From Actinobacteria bacterium UBA6100 (GTDB taxonomy: Bacteria; Actinomycetota; Coriobacteriia; Anaerosomatales; Anaerosomataceae), in assembly GCA_002423585.1 (NCBI GenBank), contig DIWS01000002.1:152702-216701 (forward strand): a stretch of 64,000 nucleotides of DNA, read 5' to 3'. Position numbers and translations under genes: made by a program. Shown in pieces: positions 42,052 to 49,702 of this stretch (positions are counted from its first letter, which is position 1; each line of letters begins with the position of its first letter). The notes under the pieces were generated by a model, which saw only the letters and a program-made list of their open reading frames with translations, ran no database searches and was not told where the DNA came from.

Positions 42052-43694
42052 GCCGGGACTCCGGGCACGACTGCGGGACCGGTCACAAGCTCCAGACGCG
42101 GCTCTCGGCCCCGCGTCCACACCACGTGCGCGCGCCAGTGCTCGTCGTCGCGCTCCGGACGGTCGCTGCGGAAGTGCGTGCCGCGGCTCTCCTCACGCAG
42201 CTGCGCGGCGGCGACCGTGAGCGAGGCGACCGTGAGCACGTTGCGCGTCTCGATGGCGTGCAGGTCGCTCCCGCCGAGACCCACAGCAAGCTCCGCGATA
42301 CCCTCGGCCGCACCTTCAAGGCCCTCGGCCGAGCGCGTCACCCCCACGTGCCGGCTCATCAGCAGTTGGAGCGCCGCGCGCACGGCTCGCTGGTCGGTGC
42401 CGAGCGGCTCCTCCACCGAAGCCGAGGTCCGGCCGGGGCGTCGGCGGCCCAGCTCGCCCTCGAGCGCCCGCACGATGCGGCGCGAGCCCACGAGCCCCTC
42501 GAGTAGGGAGTTGCTGGCGAGCCGGTTGGCGCCGTGCAGCCCCGACGCCGCGCACTCCCCTGCCGCGTAGAGGCCAGGAAGCGACGTACGCCCGTCGATG
42601 TCCACGCGCACGCCGCCTATAAGGTAGTGGGCGGCGGGCGCCACCGGGATCAGATCGCGCGACAGATCGAAGCCGGCCTCACGGCACCCCTCGGTGACCG
42701 TCGGGAAGCGTTCGGCGAGGAACTCGGCCCCGAGGTGCCGAGCGTCGAGCCACACGTTCGGGCGGTTGCATCGGTGCATCACGCGCTCGATCTCGCGGCT
42801 CACCACGTCACGCGGCGCGAGCTCGGCGAGGGGGTGTATGCCGGGCATGAAGCGCTTGAGCTCGCAGTCGAGGAGGTACGCCCCCTCGCCGCGCAGCGCC
42901 TCGGTGATGAGGAACTTCACGGTCGAGGCGCTGTCGAGCGCGGTGGGGTGGAACTGCACGAACTCCATGTCGGCGATCTCGGCGCCGGCGCGCCAGGCCG
43001 CCGCGATGCCGTCACCGGTGGCCACGAGCGGGTTGGTGGTCACCCGGTAGACCTGCCCCGCACCACCGCTCGCCAGGATCACCGCGTCCGCGTGGAGCGC
43101 CATCAGCGCGTGCGAGCCACTGTCCATCACGAGCGCGCCCACGCAGCGGTCCCCTTCGGTGAGCAGGTCCACGAGGAACGCGTCCTCCACGAGTCTGATG
43201 CCGGCTGTGTGCCGCACCACCGCCGAGAGCGTGTTCTGTACCTCGGCGCCGGTGGCGTCTCCCGAATGCAGCACGCGCGGCAGGCTGTGCCCGCCCTCGC
43301 GGTGCAGGTCGACCTTGCCGCCGGCCTCACGGTCGAACCGCACGCCGAGCTGCTGAAGCTCCGTGAGCGCCTCGGCCGCCTCGCTCACCACGGAGCGCAC
43401 CACCCCGGCGTCGCAGAGCCCCTGGCCCACCACGAGCGTGTCGGCGAGGTGCAGCTCCACCGAATCGGCCTCACCCACCGCGCCGGCGATGCCGCCCTGC
43501 GCGTACCAGGTGTTCGCGTCGGTGACCTCGGACTTCGTGACAAGCGTGACGCTGCCGAGCCGGGCCGCGTGCAGCGCCGCCGTGAGGCCCGCGATGCCCG
43601 AGCCGATGATGAGCACGTCGGTGCGCTCCACGGGGAGCGCGTCGGTGTCGAACGACACCACGTAGCGCTGATCGAGCGGCCCGGGGACGGTCAT
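42048..43694 (-). CDS. nadB: L-aspartate oxidase
   Basis: 548 residues. FAD flavoprotein: dinucleotide site VLIIGSGIAGLTAALHAA near the N-terminus, YAQGGIAGAV, and the helical C-terminal domain (SVEEPLGTDQRAVRAAL). Oxidises aspartate to iminoaspartate for NadA. GTG start overlaps the nadA stop by one base. Confidence 0.95.
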   Translation of the reverse strand: MTVPGPLDQRYVVSFDTDALPVERTDVLIIGSGIAGLTAALHAARLGSVTLVTKSEVTDANTWYAQGGIAGAVGEADSVELHLADTLVVGQGLCDAGVVRSVVSEAAEALTELQQLGVRFDREAGGKVDLHREGGHSLPRVLHSGDATGAEVQNTLSAVVRHTAGIRLVEDAFLVDLLTEGDRCVGALVMDSGSHALMALHADAVILASGGAGQVYRVTTNPLVATGDGIAAAWRAGAEIADMEFVQFHPTALDSASTVKFLITEALRGEGAYLLDCELKRFMPGIHPLAELAPRDVVSREIERVMHRCNRPNVWLDARHLGAEFLAERFPTVTEGCREAGFDLSRDLIPVAPAAHYLIGGVRVDIDGRTSLPGLYAAGECAASGLHGANRLASNSLLEGLVGSRRIVRALEGELGRRRPGRTSASVEEPLGTDQRAVRAALQLLMSRHVGVTRSAEGLEGAAEGIAELAVGLGGSDLHAIETRNVLTVASLTVAAAQLREESRGTHFRSDRPERDDEHWRAHVVWTRGREPRLELVTGPAVVPGVPA

Positions 43695-44608
43695 CAGCCG
43701 ATCGCCGTCATGCGCTCGAGCGAGCCGCGTGCGGCGGCGGCGATGTCATCGGGAACCGTCACCACGCCGCTCATGTCGCGCAACGCGTCGCGCACGTGGT
43801 CGAGGCGGGTGAGCTTCATGTTCGGGCAGAGCATCGGCGGTGTCATACCGATGAAGCGCGTGTCCGGCGCGGCCTTGGCGAGCCCCGTGAGCAGGCCGCC
43901 TTCGGTCACCACGATGATCTCGGGCTCCCCCGCTTTCGCCGCGTACCGCAGCATCTGGCTCGTGGAGAGCACCTCGTCGGCCACCGCGCTCACCTCGGGA
44001 CGGCACTCGGGGTGCGCGATCACCGGCGCGCCCGGATGCGCGGCCTTTGCCGCGAGCACCGTCTCGAGCGTCACCTCGTCATGGATCGGGCAGCAGCCGT
44101 CCCATACGAGCATCTCGACTTCGGGCAGCTGTGAGGCGATCCATCTGCCGAGGTTGCGGTCCGGGCCGAAGAGCACCTTCGGAACGCCGAGCGAGCGCAC
44201 GACCTCGACGGCGTTGGCCGACGTGCAGCACACGTCGGTCAGCGCCTTGACCTCCGCCGAGGAGTTCACGTACATCACGACCGGTACGCCGGGATGCTCG
44301 GCCTTCCATGCGGCCAGCTGTGGCGCGGTGATCATGTCGGCCATCGGGCAGCCGGCGTCGGTGCGTGGCAGAAGCACGGTCTTGTCCGGGCTCAGGATCG
44401 CGGCGGTCTCGGCCATGAAGCGCACACCCGCGAGCACGATGACCCCCGCGCCGACCCGAGCGGCGCGGCGTGCGAGCTCGAGCGAGTCGCCCACCACGTC
44501 GGCCACGGCCTGCACCTCCGCGCGCTGGTAGTTGTGCGCGAAGATCACCGCTCCGCGGTCGCGGGCGAGGATGCGCACTTCGGCGAGCGTCGCGGGAGCC
44601 TCCGGCAT
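43694..44608 (-). CDS. nadA: Quinolinate synthase
   Basis: 304 residues. A [4Fe-4S] enzyme that makes quinolinate from iminoaspartate and dihydroxyacetone phosphate. Family blocks: FAHNYQRAEVQAVADVVGDSLELARRA, YVNSSAEVKALTDVCCTSANA, VWDGCCPIHDEV, AHPECRPEV and PPMLCPNMK, which contain the cluster cysteines. It starts at the base following the panC stop. Oxygen sensitivity of this enzyme fits an anaerobe but does not prove it. Confidence 0.95.
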   Translation of the reverse strand: MPEAPATLAEVRILARDRGAVIFAHNYQRAEVQAVADVVGDSLELARRAARVGAGVIVLAGVRFMAETAAILSPDKTVLLPRTDAGCPMADMITAPQLAAWKAEHPGVPVVMYVNSSAEVKALTDVCCTSANAVEVVRSLGVPKVLFGPDRNLGRWIASQLPEVEMLVWDGCCPIHDEVTLETVLAAKAAHPGAPVIAHPECRPEVSAVADEVLSTSQMLRYAAKAGEPEIIVVTEGGLLTGLAKAAPDTRFIGMTPPMLCPNMKLTRLDHVRDALRDMSGVVTVPDDIAAAARGSLERMTAIG

Positions 44609-45460
44609 CTACCCCACCTCCAGGGCCAGGTTGTCGATGAGGCGCGTGGCGCCCATGCGTGCGGCGATGAGCGCGCGGGCAGGCACGGCGCCGAGCGTAT
44701 CGAGTGACGCGAGCGTGGCCGCGTCGGTCACCATCGCGTAGTCGAGCGCTGCGAGCGGCTCGCTGTCGATCTGGCTGCGCATCGCCTCTTCGAGCACCCG
44801 CGCGTCGCGCTCGCCGTCGAGCGCGAGCATCTCGGCGCTGCGGAGCGCGCGGTACAGCACGGTCGCCGCCGCGCGCTCGTCGCGCGAGAGGTACACGTTG
44901 CGGCTCGACATCGCGAGCCCGTCGCACTCGCGCACGGTCGGACAGCCGATGACCTTCACCGGCAGATCGAGGTCGCGCGCCATGCGCCGAAGCACCGCAA
45001 GCTGCTGGTAGTCCTTCTCGCCGAAGAACGCCAGATCGGGCGCCGTGACCGCGAGCAGCTTCGTCACGACCGTGCAGACGCCGCGGAAGTGGCTCGGGCG
45101 CGTCGCCCCCTCGAGGACGGCGCCGAGCGGGCCGGGATCGACCGTCACCTCGGCATCGGGTGCGTACATCACTTCGGGCGTGGGCGTGAAGACCAGGTCG
45201 GCGCCCTCGGCGCCGAGCAGGTCGATGTCGCGCTCGATGTCGCGGGGATACGCCTCGAAGTCCTCGCCCGGCGCGAACTGCGTCGGGTTCACGAACACCG
45301 AGACCACCACGTAGTCGGCGCGCTCGCGGGCCGCGGTCACCAGTGAGAGATGACCGTCATGCAGCGCGCCCATGGTCGGCACGAGCGCGATGCGCTTGCC
45401 TTCGCGCCGCGCCTCGCCGACCGCCTGGCGGACCTCCTGCTTCGAGCCGAGCCGCTCCAC
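44609..45460 (-). CDS. panC: Pantothenate synthetase
   Basis: 283 residues. Joins pantoate and beta-alanine with ATP. Blocks: VPTMGALHDGHLSLV, VSVFVNPTQFAPGEDFEAYPRD, FFGEKDYQQL and MSSRNVYLS. The GTG at 45460 has GGAGAGG at good distance and lies two bases after the panB stop; a much longer upstream reading in this frame was rejected because it runs antisense-free through panB. Confidence 0.95.
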   Translation of the reverse strand: MERLGSKQEVRQAVGEARREGKRIALVPTMGALHDGHLSLVTAARERADYVVVSVFVNPTQFAPGEDFEAYPRDIERDIDLLGAEGADLVFTPTPEVMYAPDAEVTVDPGPLGAVLEGATRPSHFRGVCTVVTKLLAVTAPDLAFFGEKDYQQLAVLRRMARDLDLPVKVIGCPTVRECDGLAMSSRNVYLSRDERAAATVLYRALRSAEMLALDGERDARVLEEAMRSQIDSEPLAALDYAMVTDAATLASLDTLGAVPARALIAARMGATRLIDNLALEVG

Positions 45461-45462
45461 GG

Positions 45463-46347
45463 CTAGTCCTCTCCGTCGGTGAGCGGCAACAGCCGCTCGA
45501 GTTCCGCGACCACCCCGGCATCCAGATGCGAGAGGTTGGCCTCGCCGGGGAAGGTCCCCCCGCGGACGTCGGACGTATACGCGCTCACGGCCTTCGTGAT
45601 CGCCTTGCCCACTTCGGCATAGCGCTTCGCGTGCTTGGGTGTGAAGGTGCCGAGGCCGAGCAGATCGTGGTAGACCTGCACCTGGCCGTCGCATCCGGCG
45701 CCGGCGCCGATGCCGATGGTGGGGATGGCGAGCTCTTCGCTCACGAGCGCCGCCAGTTCCGCCGGCACGAGCTCGAGCACCACGGCGAACGCGCCGGCGG
45801 CCTCGAGCGCAAGACAGTCCTCCACGAGGCGCAGGGCACTGTCGGTGTCGCGGCCCTGAAGCTTGTAGCCGCCGAAGACGTTCACCGACTGCGGCGTGAG
45901 GCCCACGTGGCCCATCACGGGGATGCCGGCGTCGGTCATCAGCGCCACGAGCTCGGCAACCGCCATGCCGCCCTCGAGCTTCACCGCATGCGCACCACCT
46001 TCGGCCAGCAGGCGTCCGGCGTTGCGCAGACCGTCCTCGACGCTGGCCTGGTAGCTCATGAAGGGCATGTCGGCCACCACGAGCACGCGTGAGGTGGCGC
46101 GTGAGACCGCAGCGGTGGCGCGCACCATGTCGTCCATCGTGACCGGCAGCGTACTCTCGTAGCCCAGCACGGTCATGCCGAGCGAGTCGCCGACGAGGAC
46201 CGCGTCGACGCCCGCGCCCTCGACGAGCCGGGCGGAGGGCGCGTCGTAAGCGGTGATCATCACGATGGGCTCGCCGGCGGCCTTCATCGCGGCGAGCGCT
46301 GTGGTGGTGACGCGTGGGACGGGCTTGGCGGCTGGTACGGTGCTCAT
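45463..46347 (-). CDS. panB: 3-methyl-2-oxobutanoate hydroxymethyltransferase
   Basis: 294 residues. Makes ketopantoate. Blocks: MITAYDAPSARLVEGAGVDAVLVGDSLGMTVLGY, ADMPFMSY, KLEGG, GHVGLTPQ and IGIGAG. ATG 46347 is preceded by GGGAGG. First gene of the pan-nad transcript; panD and panE are not in the window. Confidence 0.95.
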   Translation of the reverse strand: MSTVPAAKPVPRVTTTALAAMKAAGEPIVMITAYDAPSARLVEGAGVDAVLVGDSLGMTVLGYESTLPVTMDDMVRATAAVSRATSRVLVVADMPFMSYQASVEDGLRNAGRLLAEGGAHAVKLEGGMAVAELVALMTDAGIPVMGHVGLTPQSVNVFGGYKLQGRDTDSALRLVEDCLALEAAGAFAVVLELVPAELAALVSEELAIPTIGIGAGAGCDGQVQVYHDLLGLGTFTPKHAKRYAEVGKAITKAVSAYTSDVRGGTFPGEANLSHLDAGVVAELERLLPLTDGED

Positions 46348-46415
46348 GATCCACTTCCTCCCGGCAGTCCCGGCCACATCCGCAGGTCCGGGCCGCCTCC
46401 GAAAAACGGAGCACG

Positions 46416-46421
46416 AGTATA
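46416..46421 (-). promoter_or_regulatory. Possible -10 of the panB-nadC transcript
   Basis: TATACT on the minus strand, about 70 bases before panB in the 107-base gap after folK. No convincing -35. A small CTCCG-5-CGGAG hairpin (46397-46411) follows in the leader. Confidence 0.35.
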
Positions 46422-46454
46422 CACCCCTCGTGCGCGGCGCCGAGCGCGCAAGAG

Positions 46455-47303
46455 CTACTCCTCCGGCCCCTCGTCGGCGCCGTCGTGGCCGGGCGGGACG
46501 TCCCCCATCTCGGGCCGTGCCGCGCCCACCTCGGCGAGCAGCTGCCGCGCACGTGTGGCGAGTTGCGGCGGCACCAGCAGCCGGTACATGCGCGGGAGCG
46601 CCCAGGGACTGTACTCCTCCTGCGGCGGCAGTGGGTCCCACCCCACCGGGATGCCCTCCTGCTCGAGCACGGCCGCGTCGAAGAGCAGGTCCAGCGCGAA
46701 GGTCGTGCCGAGGCCGACCGCGAAACGCCGCGATGCGACCTCCTCCCACTCGCCGAACTCCTGCCCGTACCCGTGCGGCCCGATCCATCCCCCCACGGGC
46801 GGCGTGCGCTCCTCGTAGCCGGGGACCGCGCCGAGCGATCCGGTGATGCGGCCCTCGGTGGCGCGCTCGCGCGTGACCGGCGAACCGTCGGGCCACTCGG
46901 CGTGCGGCGCGATCTCCAGGAGCGGCGTGACGGCGAAGTCGCGCTCGGCGAGACGTGGATGCGGCACCGTGAGCTCGGACGTCTGCCACTCGTCGTCGCC
47001 GAAGAGCAGGATGTCCAGATCGATCACGCGTGGGCCGTTGCGCTCCCCCGGCGTGCGGCCGATCGTGGCTTCAAGGTCCTTCAGCAGGCCGAGGAAGCGG
47101 TCGGCCGGGATGGCGGTGACCACACGAGTGACGGCGTTCGCGAACAGCGGCTGGTCGGTGACGCCCCAGGGTGTCGATTCGACCACATTGGAGATCGACA
47201 CGACCTCGGTCTCATCGAACGCCTCGATCCCCCGGAGCGCCTGCTGCAGGTGGATGAGCCGGTCGCCCAGATTGCTTCCCAACCCGATGTACGCGTCAGT
47301 CAC
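46455..47303 (-). CDS. folK: Dihydropterin pyrophosphokinase FolK with an extra C-terminal domain
   Basis: 282 residues; FolK alone is about 160. Residues 1-155 are a complete FolK: YIGLGSNLGDR, RTPGERNGPRVIDLDILLFG with metal-binding D95 and D97, and LTVPHPRLAERDFAVTPLLEI. Residues 162-282 are additional. They contain FDAAVLEQEGIPVGWDPL and MYRLLVPPQLATRARQLLAEV, which look like a small alpha/beta domain of the DUF2007 type (EGIP.., LLVP...A..LL), plus an acidic tail. Overlaps folP by 8 bases. No folB (dihydroneopterin aldolase) is in the cluster. Confidence 0.88.
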   Translation of the reverse strand: MTDAYIGLGSNLGDRLIHLQQALRGIEAFDETEVVSISNVVESTPWGVTDQPLFANAVTRVVTAIPADRFLGLLKDLEATIGRTPGERNGPRVIDLDILLFGDDEWQTSELTVPHPRLAERDFAVTPLLEIAPHAEWPDGSPVTRERATEGRITGSLGAVPGYEERTPPVGGWIGPHGYGQEFGEWEEVASRRFAVGLGTTFALDLLFDAAVLEQEGIPVGWDPLPPQEEYSPWALPRMYRLLVPPQLATRARQLLAEVGAARPEMGDVPPGHDGADEGPEE

Positions 47304-48168
47304 GTCCCGCCTCCTGGATCGCCGTGATCACGGTGAGTGCCTGCACCGTCTCGGCGACATCGTGCACCCGGATGACGTCACCGCCGTGAAGCGCCGAGAA
47401 GACCGCGCCCGCCACGCTGCCCGCGACACGGCGGTCGGGCCGGACCTCGCCGGTCACCTCGCCGATGAAGCGCTTGCGGGACAGGCCGATGACGACGGGA
47501 TAGCCGAGCGCCGCCACCTCGTGAAGGCGCCTCAGCAGCTCGAGGTTGTGGGCGGTCGTCTTGCCGAAACCGATCCCGGGATCGAGTGCGATGCGCTCGC
47601 GGGCGACACCGGAAGCCTCGAGCATCGCCGCCTGACGGGCGAGGTAGTCGCACACCTCGGCCACCACATCGTCGTAGTGCGGCTCGTCCTGCATCGACTT
47701 CGGCTCACCGAGCATGTGCATCACCACAAGACCGGCGTCACAGCCTGCGGCGAGCTCGACCATGGTCGGATCGCGAAAGCCCGAGACGTCGTTCACGATG
47801 CTCGCCCCGTCGCGGAGCGCTGCGGCGGCGACCTCGGGATGGCGGGTGTCCACAGATATCGGGATGTCGAGACCGTGCACGAGCGCCGAGATGACCGGTT
47901 GCACGCGCGAGAGCTCGAGAGGCACGGGCACGGCGTCCGAGCCGGGCCGCGTGGACTCTCCGCCGACGTCGATGATGTCGGCTCCTGCCGCCGCAAGCGT
48001 GCGGCCCCTTTCCACTGCCGAGAGCGGCTCGGCGAAACGACCACCGTCCGAGAACGAGTCGGGGGTGACGTTCACGATACCCATCACGAGGGGGTGGTCG
48101 AGAAAGAGCGTGTGCACGCCGCAGCGCCACACGCGCGTGGCGACGGCCGGTGGCTCCGCGCCGCCCAT
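47296..48168 (-). CDS. folP: Dihydropteroate synthase
   Basis: 290 residues. Couples the pterin pyrophosphate to p-aminobenzoate. Blocks: VMGIVNVTPDSFSDGG, DVGGESTRPGSD, VDTRHPEV, INDVSGF, LDPGIGFGKT and GLSRKRFIG. The ATG at 48168 shares a base with the folE stop (TGATG); a GTG one codon earlier is possible. Confidence 0.95.
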   Translation of the reverse strand: MGGAEPPAVATRVWRCGVHTLFLDHPLVMGIVNVTPDSFSDGGRFAEPLSAVERGRTLAAAGADIIDVGGESTRPGSDAVPVPLELSRVQPVISALVHGLDIPISVDTRHPEVAAAALRDGASIVNDVSGFRDPTMVELAAGCDAGLVVMHMLGEPKSMQDEPHYDDVVAEVCDYLARQAAMLEASGVARERIALDPGIGFGKTTAHNLELLRRLHEVAALGYPVVIGLSRKRFIGEVTGEVRPDRRVAGSVAGAVFSALHGGDVIRVHDVAETVQALTVITAIQEAGRD

Positions 48169-48731
48169 CACGCGCCCTTGATGAGGCTCATCGCCTCGGC
48201 CCGCGTGGCCGCGTTGCGCGCGAAGATCCCCCGGACGGCCGAGGTGGTGGTGACCGTGCCCGGCTTCTGCACACCGCGCATCGACATGCACAGATGTTCG
48301 GCCTCGATGACCACCAACACGCCCTGGGGCGCAAGCTCGGTCACCAGAGTGTCAGCGATCTGCGACGTCATCCGCTCCTGCACCTGCGGGCGCTTGGCGT
48401 ACACGTCCACGAGGCGTGCGATCTTGGAGAGTCCGCATATCCGCCCGTCTTTGCCGGGCACGTAGGCCACGTGCGCACGGCCGAGGAACGGCAGCAGGTG
48501 ATGCTCGCACACCGAGTAGAGCGGTATGTCGCGAATGAGCACCATCTCCTGGTGCCCCTCGTTGAACGTCACCCGGAAGTGCTCTGAGGCGTCCTGGTCG
48601 AGGCCGGAGAAGATCTCCTCGTACATCGCGGCGACGCGGCGCGGTGTGTCGAGCAGGCCCTCGCGCGACGGGTCCTCCCCGATCCCCTCGAGGATGAGGC
48701 GAACGCCCTGTTCGATCCGTGAGCGGTCCAT
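48168..48731 (-). CDS. folE: GTP cyclohydrolase I
   Basis: 187 residues. First step of folate synthesis. Zinc ligands C75 and H78 in SVCEHHLLPF and C148 in EAEHLCMSMRG; STRPFL-type C-terminus as TTTSAVRGIF. First gene of folE-folP-folK. A TACAAT at 48764-48769 could be its -10. Confidence 0.96.
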   Translation of the reverse strand: MDRSRIEQGVRLILEGIGEDPSREGLLDTPRRVAAMYEEIFSGLDQDASEHFRVTFNEGHQEMVLIRDIPLYSVCEHHLLPFLGRAHVAYVPGKDGRICGLSKIARLVDVYAKRPQVQERMTSQIADTLVTELAPQGVLVVIEAEHLCMSMRGVQKPGTVTTTSAVRGIFARNAATRAEAMSLIKGA

Positions 48732-48763
48732 GCGGCTCCCAGGAGTCCGGAATCAGTGCGCCG

Positions 48764-48769
48764 ATTGTA
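48764..48769 (-). promoter_or_regulatory. Possible -10 of the fol operon
   Basis: TACAAT on the minus strand in the 51-base gap between tadC and folE, about 33 bases before the start codon. The matching -35 would lie in the end of tadC and is poor. Confidence 0.35.
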
Positions 48770-48782
48770 GCGCAGACGTGCT

Positions 48783-49700
48783 CTAGAAGATGCGCACGAA
48801 CGAGATGACCGCGGGGCCGAGGATGACGATCAGGGTGGCCGGCAAGATACACAGCACCAGCGGGAACACCAGCTTGACCGGCGCCTTCTGCGCCGCTTCT
48901 TCGGCATACTGACGGCGCTTGATCCGCATCTCGCCCGCCTGTGCACGAAGCACGGTGCTCACCGAGATGCCGAAGACGTCGGCCTGCACGATCGCCATGA
49001 TGAAGCCGTTGAGCTCCGGTACCTCGGTACGTTGCGCCAGGTGCCGAAGCGCGTCGCTGCGGCTCGCGCCTGCCTGGATCTCTTGCAGCATGCGTCCGAA
49101 CTGCTGGGCGAGCGGCCCCGAGGTGTTGCGCACGATCTTGGCGATCGCCTGGTCGAAACCCAGGCCGGCCTCTACCGAGATGGTGAGCATGTCGAGCATG
49201 TCGGGCAGGGCGCGGCGGATGGCCGACTTGTACTCGGTGATGCGTGACGACAGCCACAGGTCCGGCAGGAAGAACCCGAGCACGACCAGGGGCACGACCA
49301 CGAGCAGCCAGGTGGTCGGACCGAGCGGCCTGATCGCCGAGACCGCCGTGAAGAGCCCACCCACCCCCATCGCGCACAGGGTCTTCGCGATCACGAAGCG
49401 GCCGAGCTCTATCCCGCGGGGGTTGCCCGCGAGCACGAGCCGTCGTCGCACCGACACTGCATAGCCTGCGGGTGCGAGCGCTGCCGCTGTTCGCCGCACC
49501 CGGTCCGCGATGGGACCACCGATGCGTTCTCTGAACGGACGCAGAAGCGGCTCGACCTGCTTGGCCTGACTGGCCTCGTAGTCGCTCATGCGGCGCAACC
49601 GGCGGGTGACCTGCTGCTCCTCCGAGAAGAACATCACGAGCCCGAGATACACGAGCGAGGCGGCCACCAGGAAAACGAGCGCGGCGATGACGTAGAGCAT
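48783..49700 (-). CDS. tadC: Tad pilus inner-membrane protein TadC
   Basis: 305 residues. Type II secretion F domain (about 165-290): RALPDMLDMLTISVEAGLGFDQAI, with helices at both ends. Forms the Flp pilus platform with TadB. ATG 49700 has GGAGG upstream and lies two bases after the VWA-TadB stop. Last gene of the pilus operon. Confidence 0.92.
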   Translation of the reverse strand: MLYVIAALVFLVAASLVYLGLVMFFSEEQQVTRRLRRMSDYEASQAKQVEPLLRPFRERIGGPIADRVRRTAAALAPAGYAVSVRRRLVLAGNPRGIELGRFVIAKTLCAMGVGGLFTAVSAIRPLGPTTWLLVVVPLVVLGFFLPDLWLSSRITEYKSAIRRALPDMLDMLTISVEAGLGFDQAIAKIVRNTSGPLAQQFGRMLQEIQAGASRSDALRHLAQRTEVPELNGFIMAIVQADVFGISVSTVLRAQAGEMRIKRRQYAEEAAQKAPVKLVFPLVLCILPATLIVILGPAVISFVRIF

Positions 49701-49702
49701 GC

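Noticed and set aside
44609..46552. A longer reading of panC joined to an N-terminal region
   Set aside because: The extra part lies out of frame over panB, whose motifs are unmistakable. panC has its own GTG and ribosome site at 45460.
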